DNA of 64,000 nt from Hoplostethus atlanticus (GCA_034670405.1 JAXDDX010000004.1:5601501-5665500); one strand, 5' to 3'; shown: positions 39,566-52,440, counted from the stretch's first letter. Numbers and translations are program-made. Notes: generated from the sequence alone by a model not told the origin.

Positions 39566-42500
39566 TCAGTCTCCTTGGCCATGGTTGCTGTCCTGCGTTC
39601 CCAGTACACTCTCCAGACGCTTGGCCCTAATGGGAAGCAATTGTTGGTAGGTGTCAAAGCCCAACTCCGAGTGCTGCTGGGGCAGACGAAACAGCAGTAG
39701 GTGGTTCCTCAACACCTGGAGATGAGGAAAAGAGAGTTCAGATGAGTGGAGGAGAGGGGCGGTGGAAGAGAAGGGGGAGGTGTTGTAGTTTAAATGAAGT
39801 CTGCAGGTAAAGAATCATGTTTTCAAATGAGTCTGGTTTCTAAATCTCATTATCCCAAGACTCTAAGTTGCTGTGTTAAAGAGGAGAGATTGTGTAGATA
39901 CATGGGATGCACAACATTCACTCTCATAGCATGATTTGGACTGGCTGCAAGTACGGGGCCTGTTCAAACCATTTCAAGTTGAGTTAATGGTTCTTCCTTT
40001 GAGGGCTTTAAATGTTCAACAGAAGGGAGGAAAAGTGGTGCTATAGAATAATGACTTTAACAGAGATCAAGAAGATGAGAAGCAGCAAGAGTGAGGTGTT
40101 AAAGGAATGTGTGGGAAGAGAATGTTGAGAACGTTACGTGAGAGACGAGGAAATGGCAGGTAGTAGGATCAATAAATACTGTGGTGCAGATAAAGGTCAG
40201 AGACAGAGGCAAGGGGAAAAAGAGAAAGCGGAAACTTGACAGCACAGATGAAGAAGGAAAGGGAGTGTAAGCAAAGGGGATAAGAGTACCTCATCAGTCA
40301 GGTAGTAGATCTTCCTCAGCATACTACGCCGAGCTGCTTCAACCTCCTACAAAGGAAGAGGAAATTTTTAAGCAAAGCCCCATTCATGCACTTTTGCATG
40401 AATGGGGCTTTGCTCAACTCTGACGTCAGTGTACTGCTGTGTTTACCAAAAGAAAATCGCCTTTGGCGATTTTTCAACTTTTTCAACTAAGATAATGTAA
40501 GATAATGTAAGACAATGAATGTGTCTTTGTTACTCTGTTAACCTGAAATGTGAAATTAATCTGAAGACGATTCACGTGCCATCGCCAGATAGTTAAATCA
40601 ATATTTGTGAACATGAACAACTCTTCCCAAGTTAGAGGGAACCGGGACTCGAATGTGTGATGTTATCAAGGTTGCTATATTCACAATGAATTACTGAACT
40701 GAAGACTTATTTTGTAGAGACAGTAGAATGTCTAAGATTTTACATCCACAGAGCTTTTATGTCATGTATGAGCCAGAAAATGTGCCCTGTAAAATCACTG
40801 AGTATTGTCTACGAAGCCAACCTCATATTTCACTGTAATTCTGGATCTGCTACTAGATGACATAGGTGGAACCAAAGGCAAATTTGGTTTCACCGTGGTT
40901 GAATTAAAAACAAAGACACAATGAATTAATCCTCAGACGAGACAGGACAGAACAACAGACATCATCAAGAGCCTTGTTCACAAATCAAGGCGGAGCTCTC
41001 TAGGGTAACAAACTTCAGTTCTAGGGTACATTTCCCTTCTCGGCTCTTCAAATACAGGCTACATATGTGTGCCGTACTGTACTGTACCTGTGCTGCAGCG
41101 TCCTGAGAGAAGATGAAAGAGTTGAGGTGAGACAGAGCGACCACATACAGGACAGGACACCAGCAGCGCTTCAGGGTCCCTGTTACCAAGGAGCGGAAGT
41201 AGAGATGCAGCAGAGGAAGAGAGTCTTCAGGAGGAGAGGTGAATCGCTCCATAGGGATGGACAGCTTGGATGAAAGACGAGAGGGAGGAAAAGAGACCGA
41301 CCATTATCTCTTATGTGATCATAGAAGCCTTGTATATGATGAGAGAGGCACAACAGCAGTCTCAAATCACGATCTATCTACAGTAAAAAAACGTAAAATG
41401 ACTCCATAACACATTTTTGCACTTGAAGAAGCACTGCATAGCTCATCCTATGCAACTAATGATCATCAAAAATCAGTAGCATCATCATCATCATCATTAC
41501 CTGTTCCACAGTGACCCCCAGTGACCTCAGCATTCCCACATGTTCTCCAAAAACAGCCAGCTTCATGGTGGTGCTGTACTTCCTCTGCAGGGGCAGCAGC
41601 ACCCAGCAGCCAAACAGTCGGTCTCCAAAGGAAACAGCCTCGTACTGGGCTAACAGGGCAGAATACAGGTCCTGGAAGGAGGCTAGGCCTGGAGGGGGGA
41701 TGTTCAGGTCCAAAAGGTCCAGTCTGGATGGCCTGTATATGGAAGACACTTGATTTTTACTGATTTTGCGACCTTTCTCTCTCTAAATACTGTATTTTTT
41801 TAAGGCTGTGCTCATTGTGGCTTATGCCTTAAGGCAACAAGGAAGGTTCAACATCAGATTCTGTAAGAAAACAGATCACTGCCTTGTATGAAGTGTATAT
41901 AAGACCTGGTGAGCAGTCGGAGCAGACCCCAGGTCAGTCTCTGAACAGGCCTCTCCAGGAACAAGTCACTGGAACAGAGGAACACACAGGACAGGCGGGC
42001 AAGCTTGGCTACGGGGAGGACCACCTAGGACATAATAAAATGTTTTTAGATGTTAATATGGAATAAGATATACGATTCATTATGGCCTGCAGGGAGACAC
42101 CTCGAAGGCAAGTGAGGAGATGATGTTTTTACATTATATTACATTATAAAACTCTTATGTAGCTGCAGGGGGAACTGCCACAGACTCGAGAGAAGATGTT
42201 TTGAAGATCAGAACGAGTTGTCAGTGGTGCATTTGTTCTCTTCCACATACCTTGAGTGCGTCCTCCCTCCAGACCTCCAGCAGCAGCAGCCACTGAAGAC
42301 AGTGAGTCACAGCCTGCAGAGCCCCCTGAGGGAGCTCCTCCACCTGCAGCCCACCACCATCGGAAACCCCCATTCGTTCGTACAGGCTGACGAGAGGGAA
42401 GGAAAGGCCAATCAGAGGGCAGGGTGGGACCGGAGAGCTCTGGGAGGAGCTGGGAGTTGATCCAGGGGGTCCGGCCAAGATGGGCATCTCGGGACACCAG

Positions 42501-45500
42501 CACGGAAGTCTCAAGGTGGGCCAGGTGAGTGAGGAAGCAGCCCCGGATGGAGGGGAGCTGGACGCAGGCTTCCCTGAGGAGAGCGGGAACAGTCTGGAGA
42601 GGGGGAGAGGTGTGGTGGTGGGTTTCCTCTTGGAGCTTCAGCTCTGCCAGCTCTAGAGCCTCAGGTCCTCCACTATGGCCCTCTCTGGAAGGCAAACAAA
42701 GAGACTGACTAATGTAATACACAACAGGCACAATATCAACTCACAACTTATGATTTACCTATTTTACTTTGGAGAAGTGGAAAAGAAGACAACAACACTG
42801 GAAAATACTGGTATGGCCCTACCTCTCAGTGCCCAGTTTGTGCCCAACAGTCTTAACCTAATAAAGATAAAACTAACTCACGATATGAAGTCCTTGCTGA
42901 AGATGATGGTGGAGAGGAGGTCATGGGCCAGGTATTCACTGCCGGGTAATAGCCATGGTAGCAGGACCAGCGCCACCTGGTGGTACAGTGAGGTGTGCTT
43001 GACCACTTCTGGCTCACTGGGAACCTGGGAAAAGACAGGAGAGAGTAGGGAGGAGAGAGTAGTCAGTAGAGATGAGGTTGGAGGGTAGAACGACGCATGC
43101 CCTGGTTACCGCTGGTTTGCAGGAAATCAGAGAGCAGGCACGACGATGAAAACCTGGAGGAACTTATAAAGAGATGGTCCAAAGATCAAACAGGAAACCA
43201 CATTGACCTGTGCCACCTGATATCCTCTTAGTTCAAGACTATGATTGAGCTGTTTGGAAAAACAAAACTATGAGAAGTTTAGAATGGGGCCTACCAGCCT
43301 ATGTGCCAACTGGAGGAGCAGGTAGAGGAGGTGGTGTTCATGACGAAGGAGCCATGCGCTGGTGTGAGACAGGGGAGGCGTGGCCTGACCGCAACACCGC
43401 AGGTAGCCAATCACAGGCTCTGAGAGGAGAAGACCACTGAACTAGAGAGTGAAACAGAAAGACAGACACAGAAAAGGGAAAAAATTGAGACAAATTTTAC
43501 TCTTTATCTTCCACCACAAGATGGCAGCATATTTTCATCTGATTTGTTGTGTTCCTAGCACCACGGAGAGTACCTCTGAAAACTATTTTAACTCTTCAAG
43601 AAGACCTACTTTGCAGCTGAGACCTTTGTGGATGCCCGTGAGAGTGTCCAAGAGGAGACCCAGGCCTGTAAGAAGAGGGAAGGGGGAGCCAGGACCCACC
43701 AGCCCCGGGCGGTCCCTCCTTCCTGGCCAGGCCAAACCAGGGAGGCTAGGGGTGAACTCTGGGCCTGGACGAGTAGACTGGACATTACACACTACTGAGA
43801 AGGACCTGGTGTAAAAAAAAAATGTTAAAAGTGATGCAAATCCATGAATTAATTTTCAGTTTGTGATGTTAAAAGTGAATTCAATGCAGTGGAGTCACAT
43901 TTTATGAGCAAAAAAGACAAAACAATGAAATGCTATTCAGGGCAGATGCCATTTTCCCCCCATTCATTTGACATTCATTTTAGTAAGTGACAATATGATG
44001 AGGCCAATAACAACAATAACTACATTGGCTTCACAATAAATCACACTTACTTGAGGTTCTTTATCAGACTTTGCACAGCGTTGTGGGACAGCAGCGGGAG
44101 GAGAACCTCTGACGTCAGCAGCTCCAGTTGCTGAAGAGTCTCTACTGGCTTGAAACAGTTCTGGGGGGGGGGGGGGGGGGTGTCCACATAGTTTCACATA
44201 TTAGACACAATTATACCCATGGGCATTGAATCACAAGTCTTGGAAAGAAAGCTTTCTAAATGACCTGTTTGCATTTGATTCATACAATAATTCATGGCTC
44301 CTTAGCTTGGTCAAGGATGGAGAGTTAAACCATCTGTGTGTTGAACAGTCATAAGCACAATGTTTTTATAAATGATAATCCATAAAAGCATTTCCTTGGA
44401 TATTTTACTGCTGAGCTGAGTCTGTCAGCATCACCTGATATTTGCTAACTGGTTATGTTTCGAAGTCTTGCAAGTTGTGACTGGGCATGACATTTACAGT
44501 AAGCACCGACACGTGTTGCTACATTTCCCTGCAAGGCTAAAAGTGTATTTGGGGTACCTGTCTAGACAGCTGATGGTAGTAAGCCTCTAGGTAGACCAGG
44601 TAAGCTGGTATGAGAGCCAGGCTGCTCTCTAGCTGAACTGGGTTATCAAGGCTCTTCACTAAGCCCTTCAGCTGCCCCAGCAAGGATGCTTGCAGCCCTG
44701 TCACATGACCCCACGACACTGGAGGAGGAGGGGGGCACTCCGAACCCTGAGAACTGTAGTGAAAAAACAGAGAGGATAATATGTAGATAGATAGGCAACA
44801 ATCAGCCAAAATGCTGCTACAAGAGACATTCAAATGCTCCAGGGGGGCCTTGGTTAAAGATTTGGTTAATGAGGTAATTCATCCATCCCTTCATCCCTCA
44901 TCCATTCATCCCTCCCTACCTGACCATGCCGGCCTGTAGCTCCTGGTGGCAACCAGCGGTGTGTGTGACCTGTGTGAGCAGAGAGAGCAAGGCCAAGACT
45001 CTCTGGAGCTGCAGGGGCAACAGGGGGTCTGAGGGGGGCAACGCTCGGTGGGCAGACTGCAACGCCTTCACCAAGACTGGATACAAGTCTCTGGCGAAAG
45101 AAAACGATGCAGGAATTGAAGACGAGCGTTGTGAGAGAAAAGTTGAGGAGAGGATTATACCTATACATCTTATCTGTTGTGTGGAGAAAAACAGTATTGA
45201 AAAAGCCGTTGTTGCTTTAGTAAACTAGTGTGCTGATCTTACATTGGTTTGTGCAGAAGGCATTTTCTGGTACCACTGTTATGGAATATATTGTTTGACA
45301 TGTTTATCATGGTAGTAGGGAGAGTAAGCCAGTGTATAACAAACTGATTAGAGACTCCAAGGCAAGAAAGACTTCCTCCTGAAGCCAGGAGTTAGCTATT
45401 CTCTTTATATATATGTCCAACAGGTTCTTCAGTGGCTAACTTACATGTATAAATTGCTGGCCTGTCCATAGCTGGCTGCTACAGCCCACAGTCTGTAGGC

Positions 45501-48500
45501 CTCAGTGGTGATCCTGAGGGCCTCGGTCTGCTCCAGCAGCAGCTCACTGGGCTCAGGGCTCAGTAGACGAGACAGACGCTCCCTCGCCCCCAGAGAGTTC
45601 AGCTGGGGAGAAGAGGGAGAAAGATAGATGTAGTAATAATGGAATCATGCAGATAATAAATAAAAAATAAAATAAGCATAAGCAAAATAAACTTTACTTA
45701 CACAGCACTCATCTAAAAGTGCTGTTTTATCGACTTTTGTGGACAGGTTGTATGAATGTAGACCCGCAATTTTGTCCACATGGTATGCACCCTAATCGTC
45801 TGTGCCACCCCTTGAAAACAGACATTGATCAATCTTGAAGGTGTCTGTGTCCTCTACACACCAGTGGATACTGCAAAATCAGTATACAAACTGTTCATCT
45901 CTTGCACATCAACATAATCTGTTGATTGTTTGAAATGGCACCTTGTAGAACTTAATACACTGATTGTTATGGGGCTATTTTTATTAATACAGTAAGCAAT
46001 GAAATAGTTGGTCTGGCATTGGCAAAGCCAGATTCTACAGCGGCTCTTACCAGTCTGGCGCAGGCGTGTCTGCCAGAGGTAGCCAATACCCTCAGGAGCT
46101 TCATGGCACTGGCTAATGGGACTCCATAAACAGACTGGGGGAGGGGCGAAGACAGCAACGTCCAGGAAGTGGGCAGGAACTCAAACATCACCATCTCCAT
46201 CAGGCGAGGGCAGTCCAGGATCTGGGAGGGAGAAAAAAAGGTTTATTGAATTTGATAAGAAGGACAATATTGATAAGAAAGAATGATAGGTCGGAAGAGT
46301 TCAAGGTCCCCTAGTCCTATGATGACGCTGACTGAGTTGCCGTTGCTGTGATGCCGCCCCATCAGATCTGGATGTCCCACCAAAATAAACTTTCATATAT
46401 TGTGTATATGCTGCTTGCCCAAACTCGGCATCTATTGCACGCCCAACCGTCCTGGTAGGGGGATCCCTCTCTGAGTAGCCCCTCCCAAGGTTTCTCCCAA
46501 TTTTCCCAGTGAGGGTTTGTGGGAGTTTTTCCTTGTCCTCTGTGAGGGTCTAAGGCTGGGGGATGTCGTGTACTAACCATTTATTATTTTCACATGTTGG
46601 GCACTGTGAAGCCCTTAGAGACTGTAACGGTGATTAAGGGCTATACAAATAAATGTGATTTGATTTGATTTGAAGGCAAGGCATTTACGCTAGATAAGAT
46701 GTGAGCAGCAGAATAAGCGTACTGGTGTTGCTGCTGTCGTTGTTACCTGAGTGGCAGAGGAGGAGGAGTGTCTAGCGATACGGGTCAGGACCTCCAAGAC
46801 GTCCTGGACGACTCGCGGTGATGGCCGGACCACCTCAAGGATGTAACGTAGCCTGGGGAGCAGTTTCATCTTGAGTAGACCCTGAAACAGAGAACAAGAC
46901 CAGAGACTTATCGACGCAACCTTTATCATGTCAACTTGTTCCTGGGAGGTCCCTGGGAAAGGGTTGGGTTCAGGTAAATTCTGAGTACTGTGTAATGAAG
47001 TTTGAGAGTATATATAAAATACACTTAATAATAAAAGTACATCATATCTTTAGAAGAGTAAAACGTCATAAAGAAATGGGAAAGAATTGAGCGGCTACCT
47101 AGATTTTCTCATGCAACCAAATCTGCTCAGTTACCTTGACAACATCCTGCCTGGCCACGTCGTGATCCGTCTTCCTCTCCTCCTTCTCCTTGGCAGACAG
47201 CTTCATGTTCTCCGGCAGCCCTTCGTCCTCCTCGTCTTCCTCTTCCTGAGCGGAGGGCAGCAGAGGGAAGGAGGCCAGGCCACGGAACCAGGAGAAGGTG
47301 CTGTCCATACACTCCTGGAAGAGGGGAGACAAATCCGACAGGGCCTATGAATTTAGTGCAACAACACGTATACACTGTACACAGTCCAAACCTACATGAA
47401 GAGGACTGAAGGTGTTAATGATGTGCTGCAATGCTTCGAGTTGTCCAAGCCTCTCCATCCTGTGTCATTTCATACCTCATCTTCTGCAGACACCAGGACG
47501 GTTCTGAGCGTGTGCACGGCCGCAGACATCACTCCTTCCACACTGTCGTCCAATGCAAAGCGGAGCAGGAAGAGCAGACCAGCGTCTAGCAGAGTGGACA
47601 TCACGCTGCCTCTCAAAACTGACGCGTATTCACCAGCACGTGCCTACAGGGTACCAAATATGAGTGAATACATGCACGTGCCCCACTGCGGGTACGTGTG
47701 CATCTGTGTGTGTGAATGTTTGTGTACCTTTGTGAGGATGTTGGCCAGAGTGCCGAGGGCCAGATTCCTCTGCTGGATGACCTGACTCCGAGACAGGAGG
47801 AAGAGCTCCTGGAGGGAGTAACCTGCCAGCTGGGGAGAAATCTTCTACGTCAACATCAACTACCAAACTCACAGAAAGACCACTGAGTGACTGGTTACGT
47901 TTCAAACACAAACAAAATCATGAGCAGCGCTTGATTTCTTGCCACTCATGTTACTCAAGTATCTCAACAGTTCAAACATTTTCTCAAATATATTTTCTTT
48001 TACCATGTTTGAGACAACAAAGCAGAGAGGAATATTAAGAGAGATTTTTTTTTTTTTTTTACTAATGCTGACCTCAGGCTCCTCCCCATGGTGGTGCAGA
48101 CCCAGGTGGGTGGGCAGGTCCTTGGTGGGTGGGATCAAGGTGCCAGCAAAGTCAAAACGAGCCTGCATGCCCTACCAGAACACACACACACAGAATATGA
48201 CTGGCTGAGGCACACATCTTATTCTGAAAGAGTGTGTGATAAAGAGTCCACGCTATTGGACTGAAGAGGATCCCCTCCCTACCTTCTTGGTTCCTTTACT
48301 CCTGGGAGCAGGCAGGTCTCTTGTCCACTCGAGCTTCTCTGGCTCCAGCTTGTCCATGTGGACCCAATCCTTCTGAGGCTTCACTGGCAGCTCCTCCTCT
48401 GCATTCGGACACAAAGGGGAAAGTCATGCTGAGTGAAAATGTACGATTGTTCATATAACTTATGTGAACACAATCTAGTGCTGCTCTGTGCACAAAACCC

Positions 48501-51500
48501 ATTGTGGCTGCGACAGCGTGCTTCTTTCTGATCCTTTTAATGGAGTCTAGATCAGTAAGGTGATGCTGTGACTACATGTTCTCTGACAGGGTGAGGTAGG
48601 AGAGATGATAGATTATCTCTGGGTACAACAACACAGTCAGAACAGTTCTATTCATTTTGTTTTGGGGCGAAAATAGAATGGTATAAATCATAAGCAAGAT
48701 CTCGAGAGCCCTGCAGTGGCATCCTGTCTATGTATGTTGCATTAGTGAGACTTTCACTGAGGGTGCATTCTTTCCATGGTCTGCAGTAACTCCATTACCC
48801 AGAGTGGCTGCTTCTGGCTCTGGCTGGCCTTTCTGCTAATCAGACAAAGTGAAATCAATGATCAGCTTTAGCTCTGGATTTTATTCATGCAGCAAAAGCG
48901 CTCCCCTCTCTGCAATACCACATTAGTTACACAATTAGGGAATGGGGGCTTGGCAGAGTGGGAAGAGAAAGAGTGGAGAGAGGGGGAGCAGAGAGCAGGG
49001 AGGAAAACTACCAGGTGACAAAGATAGAAGAGGAAAGAGAGAAATGCAGCAGGGTGGGAGAAAGTTGGCAGACTGTGCAGGCTCTCTTATTTATAATGCT
49101 GCCCAGAGCGGAATAGTCTTCTTCTGACAGCCAGACCAACATGTGAGCTTCTGCTCCAAATATTGAAAGTACTATGGATCTAAGGATTTCATAGTATAAG
49201 TAAAAGGGGAGTGAGTAATTAATACAGCTTATCCATCAGCATAACTCGATGCCGCTCATTCATTCATATCTACAGCAGTGGTTGAGACCAGGGACCACTG
49301 ACAAGTTAGAACAGATCAGGGGTCTGTTTTGAATTCATCATACCCGTCATAGGAGGTGGCGGTGGCAGTTCCTCCTCCTTGTCTTCCTCTTTCTCCATCT
49401 CAACTTCTAGGGGGTCCTGATATAGGCCGGCAGTGCTGGAGGAGTCTGACTCGGTGACAACATTTTCAGGAAGACACTCTTCACTGCCTCTGTTGTCCTG
49501 AGGGCGTTTGGATGGGGAGGTAGAGGGCAGGATGTTCTGGGCTTTCCGAGATCTAACAAAGTCCACCAGTCTAGGATCTGGGAAGCGGAAATAATCGTGT
49601 TATGCACATCTGAACCAAACAAAAGAAAAAGTTTTGATGTACTATAATGTCAGGGCTACAAAATCAGTACAGGTGCCACACTGAACTACTTTCCATGATG
49701 GCTCATGCCTTCATTTCAACCTATATTAAGACACTTTTGAGGATGGTAACCAATGACTTCAACAATAACTATATTTGTATGATAGCAATGCCTACCAAGC
49801 TGAACCAACAATTTCTTCTGCTCCTCTAATATCTCTGCTTGAGACATCGCCTGGAGCTTGACCTGGTTCTCCTGGTGGATCCTCATGGTCTCTGCAGAGC
49901 TGTCTGGTGCACCGAGCCCCTGACCAGACACCAACCTGGGGCGTGAGACTGCACTCAGCCCTGGTGGGTGGAGAGGAGGTAGAAAGGGTTGTGGGTGGCC
50001 ACAAAGAGGATGGAAGAGAAAGGGATTTGAAAGACATTTCATCACAGCCTTTGTTTTCAAGTATGGGGTAAATTTGTATGATCATTTAGGCAAGCAACTT
50101 TACTCTTAAAAGTAACATAAATCCAGAGGGGCTACCAAAACAAACAAATGTATTGCATTTAGAATAATCCAGCCCAAAACTACTTACGATCAAACGTAGC
50201 ATCTGTATCCATACTGGTCTCTGGAGGGAAGGTTCTGGCCTTTGGGCTGAGTCTGACCACCAGCTTCAGATACGCAGTGTAACGGAGTCTTGCCCTCCTT
50301 GAGTCTCTGGGCTGCAATCTGACGAGCAAAGATGCTCTTCTTCCCACCAGCTGAAGAGAGCAGCACCTGGTCATAGAAAGGAAGTGAACTGATAATGTTG
50401 GAAAGATTGGAAACCACAATTATTTTAATAACCGTCAACCATCTTCACATCGATGAAACAAAATTATTCTGAATCTTGATGGACAGTTCAAATATTAAAT
50501 AGTAAACAGTTGAGGTTCACTATGGTTTTAAAGTCTGGTGGTTTACAATCTATAGAACTCTCTATGAAACGATTTCATGATTGAACAAGAATGGACATAA
50601 ATCTCAATAGTATGAATCATTTCAAAGCAGAAACTATTCTATGTGTGTGTACCTCGCTGTCTGAACGGTGTAGTACTTTAGGGAAAGCAATGCTCGTGAA
50701 TTCTGGTATAGAGATCGGGGCAGAGCTGGTGTCTCTCTCCTGGAAAGAAAGAACAGTGTTACAGAGAGCTGCAGGTGAAACAATGAAAAAGTAACTCAAA
50801 CTGTCTATCAGGCTAGTAATGTAAAAGGTCAAAAAAAGCTTGTAGGATTTTAGCTTAAAGTATTACACTGACTTTTGGGGAAATTAGCTCAATGGTCAAG
50901 GGAGCAAAAGGCAAGAATAAAGACATCTGGACCACTAGCATAAAACATCAAGTCTAAATTTTGAAAGTGCCCAAGGATATAACATATTTCAGCACAAAGT
51001 CTCACGCAGAATGGTTTATTAGCTTGCACAACTGTTCAAAACCTCTCTGCAAGTTAAAAATGCATCTCAGAAATGAATGAGAATATATATTTCATCCGTC
51101 CATAGCCAACTGACTGACAGGGTTTTAGAAAAAAAAACACTCACAATGATCCTGGAAAGAACAGCACTGACGTGAGTGTCATGTCTGTCTAGTCTCTCCT
51201 CGGCATCCTCGTCCTCGAAGCGAACACGGTCAGCTTTGAAGCGAGACTTCTTAGGAGGGGCTGGTGTCAGAGTAGGAAGTTGGTCTGGGAGATCTACAGC
51301 AAATACAGCAGACGAACATAAAGTATTAAATAATCATGAGGATATAAACTCCACACACTTGTTAGACATGAGATATTCTTTCAAAATATGAGGTAATCAA
51401 GTGTTTAGCCTATGTCTTTATTTCTTGTTGACTTGACTTAAATGTTAATGGCCAAATTTAATACTAATGGGGCCGGATACATTTCCTAACTTGTTCTATT

Positions 51501-51818
51501 GGTTAAAAAGGTAAGAAAGTAGGCTAGGGCCACATCATATTGCAGGTATAGCTATGAACATGGCACATTACCTCAACCGCCACTAATAAATAAGATTCAT
51601 AGGAAAGAAGAAAGACAGACTCATCCTTAACCTTCTATGGTGACCACATCCTTCTGACTTCCTCCATCCGTGTGTCCTGCTTCCCCTCCAGCCTCCCCTC
51701 TCCTCTTGTCTGGACGGCGGACCACATTGACAGTAGATGGGGCACCAGAGATCAGAAACTGTTGCTGCTCTCTTAGGAGGTCGGCCTCAGAGTCAGTTGG
51801 CTTAGGACGCCGCAACAT
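39566..51818 (-). CDS. rpap1: RNA polymerase II-associated protein 1 (26 coding exons)
   Basis: RPAP1 (MINIYO in plants) acts in assembly, nuclear import and Mediator-linked function of RNA polymerase II. I placed coding exons at 51818-51632, 51293-51145, 50739-50653, 50366-50188, 49960-49796, 49577-49344, 48398-48283, 48171-48073, 47829-47728, 47643-47476, 47314-47135, 46881-46747, 46221-46051, 45602-45445, 45090-44920, 44753-44558, 44160-44051, 43805-43610, 43441-43295, 43024-42882, 42684-42251, 42024-41906, 41732-41501, 41264-41088, 40346-40290 and 39715-39566. All have AG/GT borders and compatible phases. The start is [15 protein letters not shown], as in vertebrate RPAP1. The RPAP1_N region ([10 protein letters not shown] then [12 protein letters not shown]) lies near residues 200-275, and the RPAP1_C region ([29 protein letters not shown]) near 373-440. 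An acidic stretch EEEDEEDE lies in coding exon 11. The helical C-terminal half includes [11 protein letters not shown] and [16 protein letters not shown]. The length of about 1419 aa compares with about 1390 in human. Coding exons 4 and 21 each carry one surplus base that breaks the frame (see findings). The gene is head-to-head with tmem151b. Confidence 0.96.
40371..40414. repeat. Perfect 20-bp hairpin, 4-base loop, inside rpap1 intron
   Basis: Arms 40371-40390 (AGCAAAGCCCCATTCATGCA) and 40395-40414 are exact complements. On the rpap1 transcript the structure ends about 22 bases before the 3' splice site of coding exon 25 (40346-40290). Confidence 0.95.
40453..40515. repeat. Short hairpin and TAAGATAATG repeats in the same rpap1 intron
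   Basis: AAAATCGCC and GGCGATTTT pair around TTT (40453-40473). Next come TTTTTCAACT repeats, then three TAAGA(T/C)AATG units (about 40489-40517). Confidence 0.7.
44163..44180. repeat. (G)18 run forming an rpap1 polypyrimidine tract
   Basis: On the rpap1 strand this is C18 followed directly by the AG acceptor (44162-44161) of coding exon 17. Confidence 0.9.
46314..46674 (+). mobile_element. Non-LTR retrotransposon 3' end (L2-like fish repeat) in rpap1 intron
   Basis: It contains the widespread fish 3' tail: CCTGGTAGGGGGATCCCTCT, AAGGTTTCTCCCAATTTTCC, GGGAGTTTTTCCTTGTCCTC, then GGGCTATACAAATAAATGTG and a GATTT tail (46656-46674). It is antisense to rpap1, between coding exons 13 and 12. Only the 3' part is present. 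Assignment to the L2 clade, or to a SINE sharing its tail, is from memory. Confidence 0.7.
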
Positions 51819-52313
51819 CCCTCTGAAGGACACATAAAAGATGCTTGTATATATTGTATAATACTTAATTTTGAGGGAATTGAAATACATTCAAGTTGTC
51901 CACTGTGTCATCATATATTGTTTAGTTCATAGGGTCTGGCAGATGAAGGAGCATCCTAATTTATCCTGTGTTCATCATCTGTCATTTGCTCATTTTGACG
52001 TGAGTTTGACTAAGGGACGTTAACTAGGTTAGCGTAGATAATCATAACCTAGCTGTGACTGACAACACGACATTTGACATCATTTATTCTACGCTGAAAA
52101 CTAGTTAACTATGTTAATTCTATAATTTTATTTTCATGTTTACAACATCGGACTGATGCAGGCATCAGCTTACAGTGTAACAGTTAACGTTAGCTAATTT
52201 AGCAAGGTTAGCTTGAAAGCCCAGACTTCCCCCAATCGTACAGTCATCAAGTATAATACTAAATTGCATTATTGTATTATACTTGTTTAAACTTGTTTTT
52301 AAAAATTGTTCAC

Positions 52314-52440
52314 CTTTAGTTATGTATTGGTGAATGTTTCCTGATTCCGTGGTGAATTTAACAGCGTGAGTTTCAGCAAAACAGACGGAAGAATTTTCTT
52401 GTGACACACCAAACTCCACTTTCAAAATAAAAGCTCTGTA
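52314..52440 (-). other. rpap1: Possible non-coding first exon of rpap1
   Basis: The first coding exon is preceded by a good 3' splice site (CTTCAG, then AGGG before the ATG), so a 5' non-coding exon must exist upstream. The best donor I see on the minus strand is AAAG|GTGAAC, with GT at 52313-52312. The upstream edge of this exon is a guess. Other donors are possible. Confidence 0.3.

Noticed and set aside
42396-42398. Programmed +1 ribosomal frameshifting as an established explanation
   Set aside because: No animal precedent known to me for CUU CCC U, and the same in-frame string in lrr1 causes no shift. Kept only as a remote option in findings.
42144-42731. 195-codon minus-strand ORF taken as one exon
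   Set aside because: Only its 5' part is the rpap1 frame. The 3' part of the real exon lies in another frame, so the ORF end is not the exon end.
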